64,000 nt of DNA from Miniimonas arenae (GTDB lineage Bacteria > Actinomycetota > Actinomycetes > Actinomycetales > Beutenbergiaceae): contig NZ_VENP01000007.1 of NCBI RefSeq assembly GCF_006351005.1, positions 1-64,000 of the forward strand, read 5' to 3'. Both the position numbers and the translations under genes were made by a program. Shown in pieces: positions 1-10,980 of this stretch; positions within the stretch are counted from its first letter, which is position 1, and each line of letters begins with the position of its first letter. The notes below the pieces were generated by a model, which had not been told where the DNA came from, made no database searches, and worked only from the letters and a program-made list of their open reading frames with translations.

Positions 1-803
1 CACGTGGTGGGCCGCGAGCGGCCGCACGCCCAGCACCACGGCCACGAGGCCGCCGTCCGGCGTCGTCACGAGGTCCGCGTGGCCCACGTTCTGCACGGGG
101 TGGGACTCACCGAGATGGCGGTGCGTGAGCAGCGGGCTGCGCGGGTCGGTCCGGAAGGGGCCGGTCACCGCGTCGGCGACGGCGCACGTCACGGCGTGGT
201 TGCGCTCGGTCCCACCCTCGGCGCCGACGAGCAGGTAGCGCCCGTCCCGCTCGTACAGGTGCGGACCCTCGACCCACGTGCTCGTCATCGCGCCGTGCCA
301 CAGCACGTGGGTCGGGCCCACGAGCTCGAGCGTGTCCAGGTCGAGCTCACGCAGCCAGATCTCGCCCGGCCCGAGGCCGGGCCGGTCGGGCTCGGCCGCG
401 TCGCGGGCACCGCACACCCAGGCCCGGCCGTCGCGATCGACGAACAGGTCGGGGTCGATGCCCTCGGCGGCGAGCCGCCGCGGGGGTGACCAGGGACCGG
501 CAGGGTCGCTCGCCGTCGTGAGGTAGTTCCCCGCGACCGGCGTGGGGCCGGCGACGGTCACGACGACGAAGAACGTCCCGGCGTGGTGCCGGATCGTCGG
601 CGCCCACACGCCCCACGAGGCGCCGAGGCCGCGCAGGTCCAGCCAGCTCTCCCCGACCAGCACGTGCCCGATCAGCTCCCACGTCAGCAGGTCGGTGTGC
701 GGTGCACGGGCAGCCCGGGGTGGTAGCCGAACGAGGACGTGAGGAGGTAGTAGACGCCGTCGACGCAGCACATCGATGGGTCGGCCCGCCGGGGACCGTT
801 CTC
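1..803 (-). pseudogene. GH43 family glycosidase, frameshifted and cut by window edge
   Basis: The reverse strand encodes a GH43 (beta-xylosidase / alpha-L-arabinofuranosidase type) five-bladed propeller. All three GH43 acidic motifs are visible: ADPSMC near the N-terminus, GIDPDLF, and EGPHLYE. The reading frame breaks around 704-710: the ...YHPGLPVHRTP frame hits a TGA at 684-686, while the continuation DLLTWELIGHV lies in another frame, as if one base were missing. No convincing start codon or ribosome site precedes ADPS; the only ATG in frame (771-773) falls after the catalytic Asp. The 5' end is therefore also doubtful, and the 3' end lies beyond position 1. It follows the GH2 gene on the same strand by about 55 bp and probably shared its transcript. 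It is either a decaying gene or carries a sequencing error. Confidence 0.75.
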
Positions 804-858
804 GCCGCAGCAGGCCGTTCTCGGCGCGCGGAGCGAGTGGGCTGGACCGTCAGTCCGC

Positions 859-3800
859 TCAGCCGCCGACCGTGAGCCGCACCCGCAGCCGCGCAGGCGC
901 CGGCCGCAGCGCAGCGTTGGCCAGCACGCCGGGGCCGCACGCCGCGGTCCCGACACCGTGCTGGGCGACGTCGAGGTGGACCCAGAGCACGCCGTCGGGC
1001 ACGAGGTCGTGCGGGTGCGCCGCCGCGTGCAGCGCCTGGTCCGTCCACGGCCGCAGCGTGAGCTCGAGCCCTGGCAGCGTGCGCGCGCCGAGCTCGCTGT
1101 CGGCGGCCTCGAGGTCGAGGGTGCGTCCGCCGTCGAGCGTGAGCGTCGCGGAGGTGACCCCGCGGCGCGCGCCGTTCTCCTGCGGGTGGGTGTAGCGCGT
1201 CTGCCAGTCGGCGACCGTGTGCCGCCACGCCCCGCCCAGCGCCGCCTTCGTCGAGTCGGCGTAGGACTCCTCCGGCCCCAGGCCCGCCCAGTCGACCTCG
1301 ACGGCCGCGACGGCCCCGGGGTCGGGCTGCTCCAGCCCGAGCAGCAGGCCGAGCCGCGGCACGCTGCCGAGCCACTGCCCCTCCGGCACGATGGTGAGGT
1401 CGAGGTCGACGGCGTCCGCCGCGACCGCGCGCCACGTCGCGGTGAACGCGAGCCCGACCTCCGTCGCCGGGCCCGCCACCCGGCCGCTCACCACGACCGC
1501 GTCGTCGACGACCTCCGCGGTGTCGAGGCGCTCGGTGAGCAGCGCGAGCCCCTGCAGGTACCAGGTCTCCTCGTCGCTGCGCGCGGCCTCCCACTGCTTG
1601 GCGTGGTCGTTGTCGGTCGAGGCGCGCCACGCGTCCACGCGCGCCGTGCGCACCGCGACGCCGCCCAGGGCCGTGAGTCGTCCGGCGCGGTCGAACCGCG
1701 CGGGCCCGACGGCGAACCCGCCGTCCGCGCCCTGGCTCGCCGCGCCGTCGCCCGCCTCGGGCAGGGCGCGCTGCGCGCGCAGGAGCAGCTGTCCGGCGCC
1801 GAGCACGTGCTCGCCGTCGAGACCGTCGAGACCGTCGAGCCACGCGGCGTCAAGTCCGGCGCCGGCGTTCGCGCGCTGCACGGCGCGCACCGTCCACCAG
1901 ACCGGCTCGCGCCCCGGCGCCTGCGCGGCCAGCGCGACCGCCTCCTCGGGAGCGTCGAGCAGGAGCTCCTCGCCCGGGGCGAGCAGCGTGTCCTCGTCGT
2001 CCAGCTCGCCCGCGGCGAGCACCTCGTGGCCCTGGTGCAGCGACCACGCGAGCCGCACGTGGGCGGTGTCGCGGAACGTGTAGCGGTTGCGGACGAGCAG
2101 GTGGTCGCTCACGCCGTCGCCGTCGACGTCGAGCGGGTCGACGCGCACCGGCGCGTACACCGCGGCCATCTCGACCATGCCGGGCGACGGCGTGCGGTCG
2201 GGCAGCAGCAGGCCGTCGGCGATGAACGTGCCGTCGTGGAAGGTCTCCCCGAAGTCGCCGCCGTAGCCGTAGAACGTCTCACCCGTGCCGGCGTCGAGGT
2301 CCTCGCGACGCGAGATGCCGTGGTCCTTCCACTCCCAGACGAACCCGCCCATGAGGCGCGGGTGCGCGTCGAACAGGTCGTCGTAGTCGGTGAAACCGCC
2401 CGGGCCGTTGCCCATCGCGTGCACGTACTCGCACTGCATGAACGGCAGGCCGCGCCGGCGCGCGTCGAGCTCGCCGTCGGCCAGGGCGTCCTCCTCGCCG
2501 CGGCCGATGAGCGCCACCTCCTGCGTGGACGCGTACATCCGCGAGTAGACGTCGACGTGCTCGCTGGACCAGTCGCCCTCGTAGTGGATCGGACGGCTCG
2601 GGTCGAGTGCGCGGATCGCCGCGCTCATCGCCGCAAGGTTGCGGCCCTCGCCCGCCTCGTTGCCCAGCGACCACAGGATGATGCTCGCGTGGTGGGCGTC
2701 GCGGTGCACCATCCGGGTCACGCGGTCCACGAGCACGTCGGTCCACGCCGGGTCGTCGGTGGGGTTGCCGCGCCAGCCCGCGGCGATGAACCCGTGCGTC
2801 TCGAGGTCGTTCTCGTCGACGACGTACAGGCCGTACTCGTCGCACAGGTCCAGGAAGTGCGGGTGCGGGGGGTAGTGGCTGGTCCGGACCGCGTTCACGT
2901 GGTGCCGCTTCATCAGCAGCACGTCCTGCCGCATCTGCTCGGGGCTCACGGTGCGCCCGGCGGTGGGCTCGAACTCGTGCCGGTTGACGCCCTTGAGCTT
3001 GACCGGGGCGCCGTTGACGAGGAACACCCCGTCCACGATCGACACCGTGCGGAAGCCGATCCGCAGGGCGACCGTCTCCGCGTCGGTCGTGACGCTCGCG
3101 TCGTACAGGCGCGGCACCTCCGCGCTCCAGGGGTCGACGGCGAGCGTCACCTCCTCACCCGCGCCCACCTCGATCCCGAGCTCGGCAACGGTGACGCGCG
3201 CGCCGGGGGCGGGCTCGCCGTCGGGCCCGGTGACGTCGACGCGCAGGGTGCCCTCGCCGCTGGTGTGGTCGTACTCGGCGCTGACGCGGACGTGCTCGAT
3301 CCCGCCGACGGGGCGGTGCTCGAGGCTCACGCTGCGGAAGATCCCCGACAGCCACCACTGGTCCTGGTCCTCGACGTAGGTGAACGCCGACCACTGCGTG
3401 ACGCGGACCGCGAGCAGGTTGGCGCCCGCGCGGACGTGCTCGGTGACGTCGATCTCGGTGGGCAGGCGCGAGCCGTGCGAGACGGCGAGCGGGGTGCCGT
3501 TGACGGCGACCGTGAACCACGAGTCCACGCCCTCGAACCGCAGCACGACCCGGCCTTCGGCGAGCCATGACTCCGGCACGTCGAAGGTGCGGCGATACTC
3601 CCCGGTCGGGTTGTCGCGGGGCACGCGCGGGGGGTCGAGCGGGATCGGATAGAGGACGTTGGTGTAGGCGGGCTTGCCGTAGGGCCAGGCGTCGGGCGCC
3701 CCCGCGAGCTGCCAGTGGCCGGGGACGGTGAGGATGTCCCAGGGGTCGGAGGCGGGGCTGCTGTTGCTGCTGCTGCTGCCGTCGTCCGCCGGGTCGGCGC

Positions 3801-4023
3801 CCGTCTCGGCCCCGGGAAAGAGTCGGAAGCGCCAGTCGCCGTCGAGGCTCACCGTCTCAGCGCTGCTCGCGCCGGTCGGTGGGCGGAAGCGCGCGGGGCG
3901 GATGCCCACGGGAGGGGCGACGGTCTCGTGGGTGACGCCGTCAAGTGCGGCAGGGACGTGCGCGGAGCCCGTCCCTGCGGCGAGCTCAGGCAAGGGCGGA
4001 GCGATCGACTTGGCGGCAGACAC
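859..4023 (-). CDS. lacZ: Beta-galactosidase, LacZ type (GH2)
   Basis: This is a 1054-residue GH2 enzyme that hydrolyses terminal beta-D-galactosides in the cytoplasm; no signal peptide is present. The order is N-terminal jelly roll, immunoglobulin-like domain, TIM barrel, and C-terminal beta-galactosidase small-chain domain, as in E. coli LacZ (1024 aa). The acid/base Glu is E456 in WSLGNEAGEG and the nucleophile is E532 in MQCEYVHAMGNG. The 76-residue spacing equals that of E. coli E461/E537. A Ser/Asn-rich stretch near residue 85 is an unusual insertion. The start is GTG with GGAG eight bases upstream. The upstream 570 bp contain a repeat element rather than an obvious operator, so regulation is unclear. 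Confidence 0.95.
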   Translation of the reverse strand: MSAAKSIAPPLPELAAGTGSAHVPAALDGVTHETVAPPVGIRPARFRPPTGASSAETVSLDGDWRFRLFPGAETGADPADDGSSSSNSSPASDPWDILTVPGHWQLAGAPDAWPYGKPAYTNVLYPIPLDPPRVPRDNPTGEYRRTFDVPESWLAEGRVVLRFEGVDSWFTVAVNGTPLAVSHGSRLPTEIDVTEHVRAGANLLAVRVTQWSAFTYVEDQDQWWLSGIFRSVSLEHRPVGGIEHVRVSAEYDHTSGEGTLRVDVTGPDGEPAPGARVTVAELGIEVGAGEEVTLAVDPWSAEVPRLYDASVTTDAETVALRIGFRTVSIVDGVFLVNGAPVKLKGVNRHEFEPTAGRTVSPEQMRQDVLLMKRHHVNAVRTSHYPPHPHFLDLCDEYGLYVVDENDLETHGFIAAGWRGNPTDDPAWTDVLVDRVTRMVHRDAHHASIILWSLGNEAGEGRNLAAMSAAIRALDPSRPIHYEGDWSSEHVDVYSRMYASTQEVALIGRGEEDALADGELDARRRGLPFMQCEYVHAMGNGPGGFTDYDDLFDAHPRLMGGFVWEWKDHGISRREDLDAGTGETFYGYGGDFGETFHDGTFIADGLLLPDRTPSPGMVEMAAVYAPVRVDPLDVDGDGVSDHLLVRNRYTFRDTAHVRLAWSLHQGHEVLAAGELDDEDTLLAPGEELLLDAPEEAVALAAQAPGREPVWWTVRAVQRANAGAGLDAAWLDGLDGLDGEHVLGAGQLLLRAQRALPEAGDGAASQGADGGFAVGPARFDRAGRLTALGGVAVRTARVDAWRASTDNDHAKQWEAARSDEETWYLQGLALLTERLDTAEVVDDAVVVSGRVAGPATEVGLAFTATWRAVAADAVDLDLTIVPEGQWLGSVPRLGLLLGLEQPDPGAVAAVEVDWAGLGPEESYADSTKAALGGAWRHTVADWQTRYTHPQENGARRGVTSATLTLDGGRTLDLEAADSELGARTLPGLELTLRPWTDQALHAAAHPHDLVPDGVLWVHLDVAQHGVGTAACGPGVLANAALRPAPARLRVRLTVGG

Positions 4024-4258
4024 GACGGAGACTCCATGTTCGGTGGCGTGGTGGGCGGCGGACTGGGTCGGGCTGAGTGGGCGGGGTTGTCGGCGCGGGC
4101 GTTCGTTGACGGCACGTGCTGGCTCAGGCGGTCTCGGCTGCCCTCAGCGGCGCGGACTCACTAGATGGTGACGTCGCCACGAGCGTACCGCCATCGAGGC
4201 GGGCGGTGTTGCGAGCGAGCGGCGGCGGCGCCCGTCCGGCCGGTTCCCCACCCGCCCA

Positions 4259-4479
4259 TGTGACGCTCCGCGCGGCACTCGCGCCGAGTGTGACGCTCCG
4301 CGCGGCACACCCACCCCCACCGCGCCCAGCGTCACATCCGACGATCCAAGCGAACGCGTCGCGACGCTCCCCCGCCGGGTGTGACACTCCGCGCGGCACA
4401 CCCACCGGGCGTGACACTCCGCGCGGCACACCCACCCCCAACCGCGCCCAGCGTCACATCCGACGATCCAAGCGAACGC
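4259..4479. repeat. Intergenic repeat element A (30-bp spaced copies, duplicated block)
   Basis: Four copies of TGTGAC[G/A]CTCCGCGCGGCAC start at 4259, 4289, 4380 and 4410. They form two pairs, each with 30-bp spacing. A longer block of about 70 bp starting at 4289 recurs almost identically at 4410, with a one-base indel and one or two substitutions. Within each block an inverted half-copy, AGCGTCACA (4328-4336 and 4450-4458), can pair with the TGTGACGCT arm to make a hairpin. No coding potential is evident. Confidence 0.85.
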
Positions 4480-4520
4480 CTTCGCGCCCATAGCCGCCGA
4501 GCCACCGAGCCACCAAGACG

Positions 4521-4561
4521 CCGAAGGGCCGGCGCACCCTGACGGTGCGCCGGCCCTTCGG
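4521..4561 (-). terminator. clpC terminator, perfect 18-bp stem
   Basis: An 18-base arm (4521-4538) and its exact complement (4544-4561) flank a 5-base loop CTGAC, 35 bp beyond the clpC stop codon. There is no T-tract, as usual in high-GC actinobacteria. The stem would work in either direction and also separates clpC from the repeat element. Confidence 0.85.
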
Positions 4562-4595
4562 CTCGTGGGTGGCGGCGTGGGCCGCGACGCCCAGA

Positions 4596-7148
<2,553 letters not shown>

Positions 7149-7246
7149 CGCGCACCTTCCCTTCCGGCTACGACGGGTCGCGACAACGGCCCGCTGACGG
7201 TGTCCACCCAGGCTAACGAGCGAGTCCGACATTGCATGCCCCTGTT

Positions 7247-7257
7247 CGCCCCCGGCG
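7247..7257. promoter_or_regulatory. Possible ClgR operator upstream of clpC
   Basis: The sequence CGCCCCCGGCG matches the published actinobacterial ClgR core CGCYNANRGCG at all but one fixed position. It lies about 100 bp upstream of the clpC start. ClgR activates clp genes in several actinobacteria, so the location is sensible, but a single 11-base match in GC-rich DNA is weak evidence. Confidence 0.35.
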
Positions 7258-7328
7258 GATCACGGTTCGGTGGCGATGCGGCGCGTCGCGCCCACGTCCA
7301 CGCACGACGGCGTCGCGCCGGTCGCGCT

Positions 7329-7377
7329 GTCAGCCACCGTCAGCCACGCTGTCAGCGGAGCGTCAGCGACCTGTCAG
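7329..7377 (+). promoter_or_regulatory. Five phased GTCAG direct repeats (SARP/OmpR-like operator)
   Basis: GTCAG occurs at 7329, 7339, 7351, 7362 and 7373, usually as TGTCAGC or CGTCAGC, with spacings of 10, 12, 11 and 11 bp, i.e. one per helical turn. Regulators of the SARP/AfsR and OmpR winged-helix families bind such heptad direct repeats. The array ends 23 bp before the ATG of the ABC gene, and the neighbouring regulator gene encodes an AfsR-like protein, the obvious candidate ligand (inference). Confidence 0.55.
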
Positions 7378-7399
7378 TCCTCGGGCGCACCCTCGTCCC

Positions 7400-7750
7400 A
7401 TGACACCCACCACCCCCACGGCCACACCGGCCGTCCGCACCCGCGGCCTCGTCAAGGACTTCGGGAGCAACCGCGCGGTCGACCACGTCGACCTCGAGGT
7501 GGCGCGCGGCGAGATCGTCGGCGTCCTCGGCCCCAACGGTGCGGGCAAGACGACCACCCTGCGCATGCTCGCCACCCTCCTCCCGGTCGACTCCGGGACC
7601 GCCGAGGTCTTCGGCGTCGACGTCATGAAGCACCCGCACCGGGTGCGTCAGCTCATCGGCCTCACCGGGCAGTACGCCTCGGTGGACGAGGACCTCACGG
7701 CCCTGGAGAACCTGCGGATGTTCGGCCGGCTCCAGGGCCTGCCGGGGCGT
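7400..7750 (+). pseudogene. DrrA-type ABC transporter ATP-binding protein, 3' truncated
   Basis: The first ~115 residues are a clear drug-export type ABC ATPase: [21 protein letters not shown], Walker [10 protein letters not shown] and a Q-loop region [21 protein letters not shown]. After RLQGLPGR (about 7745-7756) homology stops abruptly and the sequence becomes the antisense of the regulator gene. Signature, Walker B and H-loop motifs and the expected permease partner are all missing. The frame happens to stay open to 8761, giving a chimaeric reading that should not be taken as a protein. No ribosome site is visible before the ATG; translation may be leaderless. Confidence 0.8.
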
Positions 7751-8959
7751 CAGCACGCGCAGCCCGGGCACCGCCGCGGCGAGGAACGCGGCGAGGTCGG
7801 CCACGGCCTCGACCACCTGCTCGCAGTTGTCCAGGACCAGCAGCACCGGCGGTCCGGCGAGGTGAGCCGCGATCCGGGCGAGCACGGCGCCCGCGTCCGC
7901 CCGCTGGTCGTGCCGCTCGGCGGCCCCGTCGCGCGCCCCGATCGCGGCGGCGACGGCGGGCGCGACGTCCGCCGGTGCCGTCACCGCCGCGAGCGCGACC
8001 ACGTGCACGACGGGCTGCCGCGCGGTCCGCGCGACGCGCTGCGCGAGGGTCGTCTTCCCGAGGCCGCCCGACCCCAGGATCGTGACGACCCGCGCCTCCT
8101 CGAGCGCGGTGCGCACGGCGGCAAGGTCGCGCTCCCGGCCGATGAGCGGCGTCGGGTCCTGCACCACACCGGTCCGCACGGGACGGTCGGCAGCCAGCAG
8201 CTCCGCGTGCACGACGGCGAGCGGCGCCGACGGGTCGACCCCCAGTCGGTCTGCGGTGCGGTCGGCGAGCGCGGCGTACGCCGCGAGGGCGCGCGGCGGT
8301 CCGTGGACGGCCGCGAGGGCGCGCAGGTAGGGAACGGCGACGTCCTCGTCGTCGGGTCGGGCGGCGTGGGCGCGCTCGAGCGCCTCCAGGGCCTCGGCGT
8401 CCCGGCCGAGCGCGAGCAGGACGCTGCCGAGCGCCGCGTCGAGGCGGCTGCGGTCCGCCGTCGCGCGGGCGTGCAGCTCGCGCTCCGCCGGACCGCGCTC
8501 GGTCCAGCGCTCGGCGGGGCCGACCGGCTCGGCGCGCGCACCCTCGCCGTCGCGCCCGCCCTCGTGCCGCGAGCCGATGTCGGCGACGTGCCTCGCCGCG
8601 GCGAGCACGCCGTCGGGGTCGGCGGACGCGAGCGCACGGGCGGCGGCGTGCGCCGCCTCGGTGAGCGCCCACGCGTCGACCTCGCCGGCGTCGAGTGCGA
8701 GCCGGTAGCCCGTCGCGGTCCGCGCCACGGCCTCGGCCGTCAGCGCGCGGCGGGCGCGTGAGACGACGGTCTGCAGCGCGTTGCGGCCGGGCGGGTCCGC
8801 CCAGAGCGCCTCGAGCAGCGCGCCGTCCGAGCTCCCGGCGGGGCCCGCGACCACCAGCGCGCGCAGCAGGTCGCGCACGATCGGCCCGGTGACCGGCACG
8901 CCGTCCCAGGTCACGTCGTCGATCACGGCGAGCCGGGGCACGGGCCCCAGCGTAGGCAC
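7745..8959 (-). pseudogene. AfsR/BTAD-type transcriptional regulator, 3' truncated
   Basis: The N-terminus (GTG at 8959) has a winged-helix domain (residues ~1-85) followed by a bacterial transcriptional activation domain rich in TPR-like helices ([27 protein letters not shown]). An NTPase domain with Walker [10 protein letters not shown] and Walker [10 protein letters not shown] comes next. Homology ends at PGLRVLT, just where such proteins continue with a sensor motif (TSR), and the sequence passes into antisense of the ABC gene. The NTPase C-terminal half and repeats are lost. The antisense frame stays open to 7352 by chance. DNA-binding and BTAD parts look intact, so a shortened protein could still bind DNA. 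Confidence 0.75.
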
Positions 8960-9001
8960 CCGCGGACGAGGGGTCGTCGCGGCACGGGGACGTCGCGGGC
9001 C

Positions 9002-9424
9002 TCAGGCCTCCAGCAGGATCGTCACCGGTCCGTCGTTGACGAGCTCGACGGCCATGTCGGCCCCGAACACGCCCGTGGCCACGGTGAGGCCGCGCCCGCG
9101 CAGGTCGGCGACGACGGCGTCGACGAGCGGCTCGGCCACGTCGCCCGGGGCGGCGGCGATCCACGTGGGGCGGCGGCCCTTGCGCGCGTCGCCGTACAGC
9201 GTGAACTGCGAGACGACGAGCACGCCGCCGGCGGTCTCGGTCACGGACCGCTCCCCCGGCATGATGCGCAGGTCGGCGATCTTGCGCGCGATCGTGGCGG
9301 CCTGCGCGGCGCCGTCGTCGTGTGTCACCCCGACCAGCGCGAGCAGGCCGAGGCCGATCTCGCCGACGACGTCGTCCGCGACCGTGACGCGGGCGCGGGT
9401 CACCCGCTGGACGACGGCGCGCAC
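9002..9424 (-). CDS. dtd: D-aminoacyl-tRNA deacylase
   Basis: A 140-residue Dtd that removes D-amino acids mis-attached to tRNA. The family motifs SQFTLYGD (residues 72-79) and the C-terminal NDGPVTI, carrying the Gly-cisPro substrate-rejecting element, are present. Start is the GTG of [13 protein letters not shown], matching the usual N-terminus (MRAVVQRV). It lies 4 bp after the DUF2516 gene on the same strand, so the two are probably co-transcribed. Confidence 0.95.
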   Translation of the reverse strand: MRAVVQRVTRARVTVADDVVGEIGLGLLALVGVTHDDGAAQAATIARKIADLRIMPGERSVTETAGGVLVVSQFTLYGDARKGRRPTWIAAAPGDVAEPLVDAVVADLRGRGLTVATGVFGADMAVELVNDGPVTILLEA

Positions 9425-9428
9425 GCCG

Positions 9429-9773
9429 TCACCAGCGCCCGGTCGAGGGCCCCGGTCGGCGCAGGTACCGGATGACCTCGGGCTTGACGTCCGCGAGGTA
9501 GATGGCGCCGGGCAGCACGGCCAGGAGCGTGAACAGCCACGGCAGCCCGAACCCGATCCGGACGCCGAACACCGAGAAGCCCGGGATGGCGAGGTACCCG
9601 ATGAGGGCACCGACGGCGGTGAGCGAGACCCAGAAGACCTTCGTCCGCTTCTCCGCGGTCACGAAGGAGTGCGCGGGCCGGCGCACGGCGTCGACCAGGG
9701 CCCACGCCTCGATCGCGAAACCGACGAGGGCGAGTCCCAGGAAGACGTAGAACGTGATCAGGCCGATGAGCAC
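9429..9773 (-). CDS. DUF2516 family membrane protein
   Basis: A 114-residue protein with a hydrophobic helix at residues 1-28 and two more at about 48-64 and 70-92, the size and pattern of the actinobacterial DUF2516 family. Conserved stretches such as [16 protein letters not shown] and PKPEV-like VKPEVIRYL support the family call. The function is unknown. It is the first gene of a pair with dtd. Confidence 0.8.
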   Translation of the reverse strand: MLIGLITFYVFLGLALVGFAIEAWALVDAVRRPAHSFVTAEKRTKVFWVSLTAVGALIGYLAIPGFSVFGVRIGFGLPWLFTLLAVLPGAIYLADVKPEVIRYLRRPGPSTGRW

Positions 9774-9783
9774 GGGTGCGAGC

Positions 9784-10980
9784 CTACGGGGTCGGCGCGC
9801 CGTCCTCGCCGGGCGCGGGCGGCGTGCTCGGGCCAGGCCGGGCGTCCGGCGCCCCGGGCACCCCGGCGCGACCGAGCGCAGCCGTGGCCTGCGCCTCGGT
9901 GCAGCCCGCCACCCGGAGCAGGTCGAACGTGATCGAGCGCAGCAGCGTGAGCACGACGTGCCGGCCCGGGTCGCGCTCCCCGCGCGTGTCCAGCCGCACC
10001 GCGACGGCCTCGAGGTCCTCCCGCGGCGCGATCGGCTCGCGTCCCTCCCCGAGGGCCACGCCGAGCCGGCGCGCGGCCAGCCCGACCTCCTCGACGAGGC
10101 CGGCGAGGCAGGGGTCGCGCACGCCCTCGCGCACCGAGACGCCCGCGCGCCGCGCGAGCACGCGCGAGGTGCGCACGGCGCGGTCGGTGAACTCGCTCGC
10201 GGCGTCGAGGACGACGAGCTCGTGGGCGTGGCGCCGCCACGCGGGCGAGATCCTCGCCGTCGAGCCCGAGGCGGTGACCGCCTCGGCCCACGCGACGAGC
10301 AGACCCTGCGTCGCCCGGCCGCGGCGGAGCGACTCCGCGGCGGCCACGGTGTCGCCCTGCGCGAGCGCGCGCCCCACGAGCGCCAGGACGTCGCCGAGCT
10401 CGGCGAGCACGGTCCGCGCGAGCATCCGGGGTCGGCGGCGCGGATCCTTCGGCACGAAGAGCGAGAACACGAGCGCCACGAGGCCGCCGAGCAGGGCGTC
10501 GGTCCACCGGCCGACGGGACCCCCGCTCGACGCGGCCGCCGGCAGTCCGAGCACGACGATCGCCTGCACGGCGGACTGGGTCGTCACCACGGGCGAGGGG
10601 TCGATCGCGCGGCCGATCAGCGCGGCGAGGAACACCACCACCGTCGTCTGCACGGGCCCGGAGCCGAACTCGTGCTGGATGAGCTCGCCCATCGCGACGC
10701 CGAGCGACACCCCGAACGCCAGCTCGCCCACTCGACGCGGCTGCACGTCCGGGGAGAAGCCGAGCGCCGAGAACGCCGCGACCGAGGCGAAGAACGGGTA
10801 GGGGTGGCCGAGCAGCGCGCCGGCGACGGCGTACGCCACCCCCGCTGCGAGGCTCGCCCACGCGACGGGCTGGGCAGCCACACGCACCCGCCCGAGCCCG
10901 GCCCGCACGCGCGGACGCCCGAGCACCGGCGTCACGAGGGCGGACCAGGGCCGCCGCCCGGGTGGGGGCGGCGTGCTCAC
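9784..10980 (-). CDS. FUSC-like aromatic acid exporter family membrane protein
   Basis: A 398-residue protein with about six N-terminal membrane segments (residues 35-175, e.g. PVAWASLAAGVAYAVAGALL and SALGFSPDV) followed by a cytoplasmic helical domain. This is the layout of half-size FUSC/ArAE permeases. The GTG start (VSTPPPPGRRPW) overlaps the YgfZ stop by 4 bp (GTGA), indicating translational coupling. The substrate is unknown. The tail is Pro/Gly/Asp rich and probably disordered. Confidence 0.75.
   Translation of the reverse strand: MSTPPPPGRRPWSALVTPVLGRPRVRAGLGRVRVAAQPVAWASLAAGVAYAVAGALLGHPYPFFASVAAFSALGFSPDVQPRRVGELAFGVSLGVAMGELIQHEFGSGPVQTTVVVFLAALIGRAIDPSPVVTTQSAVQAIVVLGLPAAASSGGPVGRWTDALLGGLVALVFSLFVPKDPRRRPRMLARTVLAELGDVLALVGRALAQGDTVAAAESLRRGRATQGLLVAWAEAVTASGSTARISPAWRRHAHELVVLDAASEFTDRAVRTSRVLARRAGVSVREGVRDPCLAGLVEEVGLAARRLGVALGEGREPIAPREDLEAVAVRLDTRGERDPGRHVVLTLLRSITFDLLRVAGCTEAQATAALGRAGVPGAPDARPGPSTPPAPGEDGAPTP

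Larger units (their letters stand above)
4024..4595. other. 572-bp intergenic region with a repeat element and a terminator
   Basis: No credible gene is present; short frames here have shadow-like composition. The region carries the leader of the GH2 gene on its left side, the repeat element at 4259-4479 and the clpC terminator at 4521-4561. I saw no clear sigma-type promoter or LacI-type palindrome in front of the GH2 gene. Confidence 0.7.

Noticed and set aside
7352-8761. Chimaeric ABC-ATPase and regulator proteins reading through the junction
   Set aside because: Homology ends sharply at about 7745-7756 in both directions; the remaining frames are antisense of the other gene.
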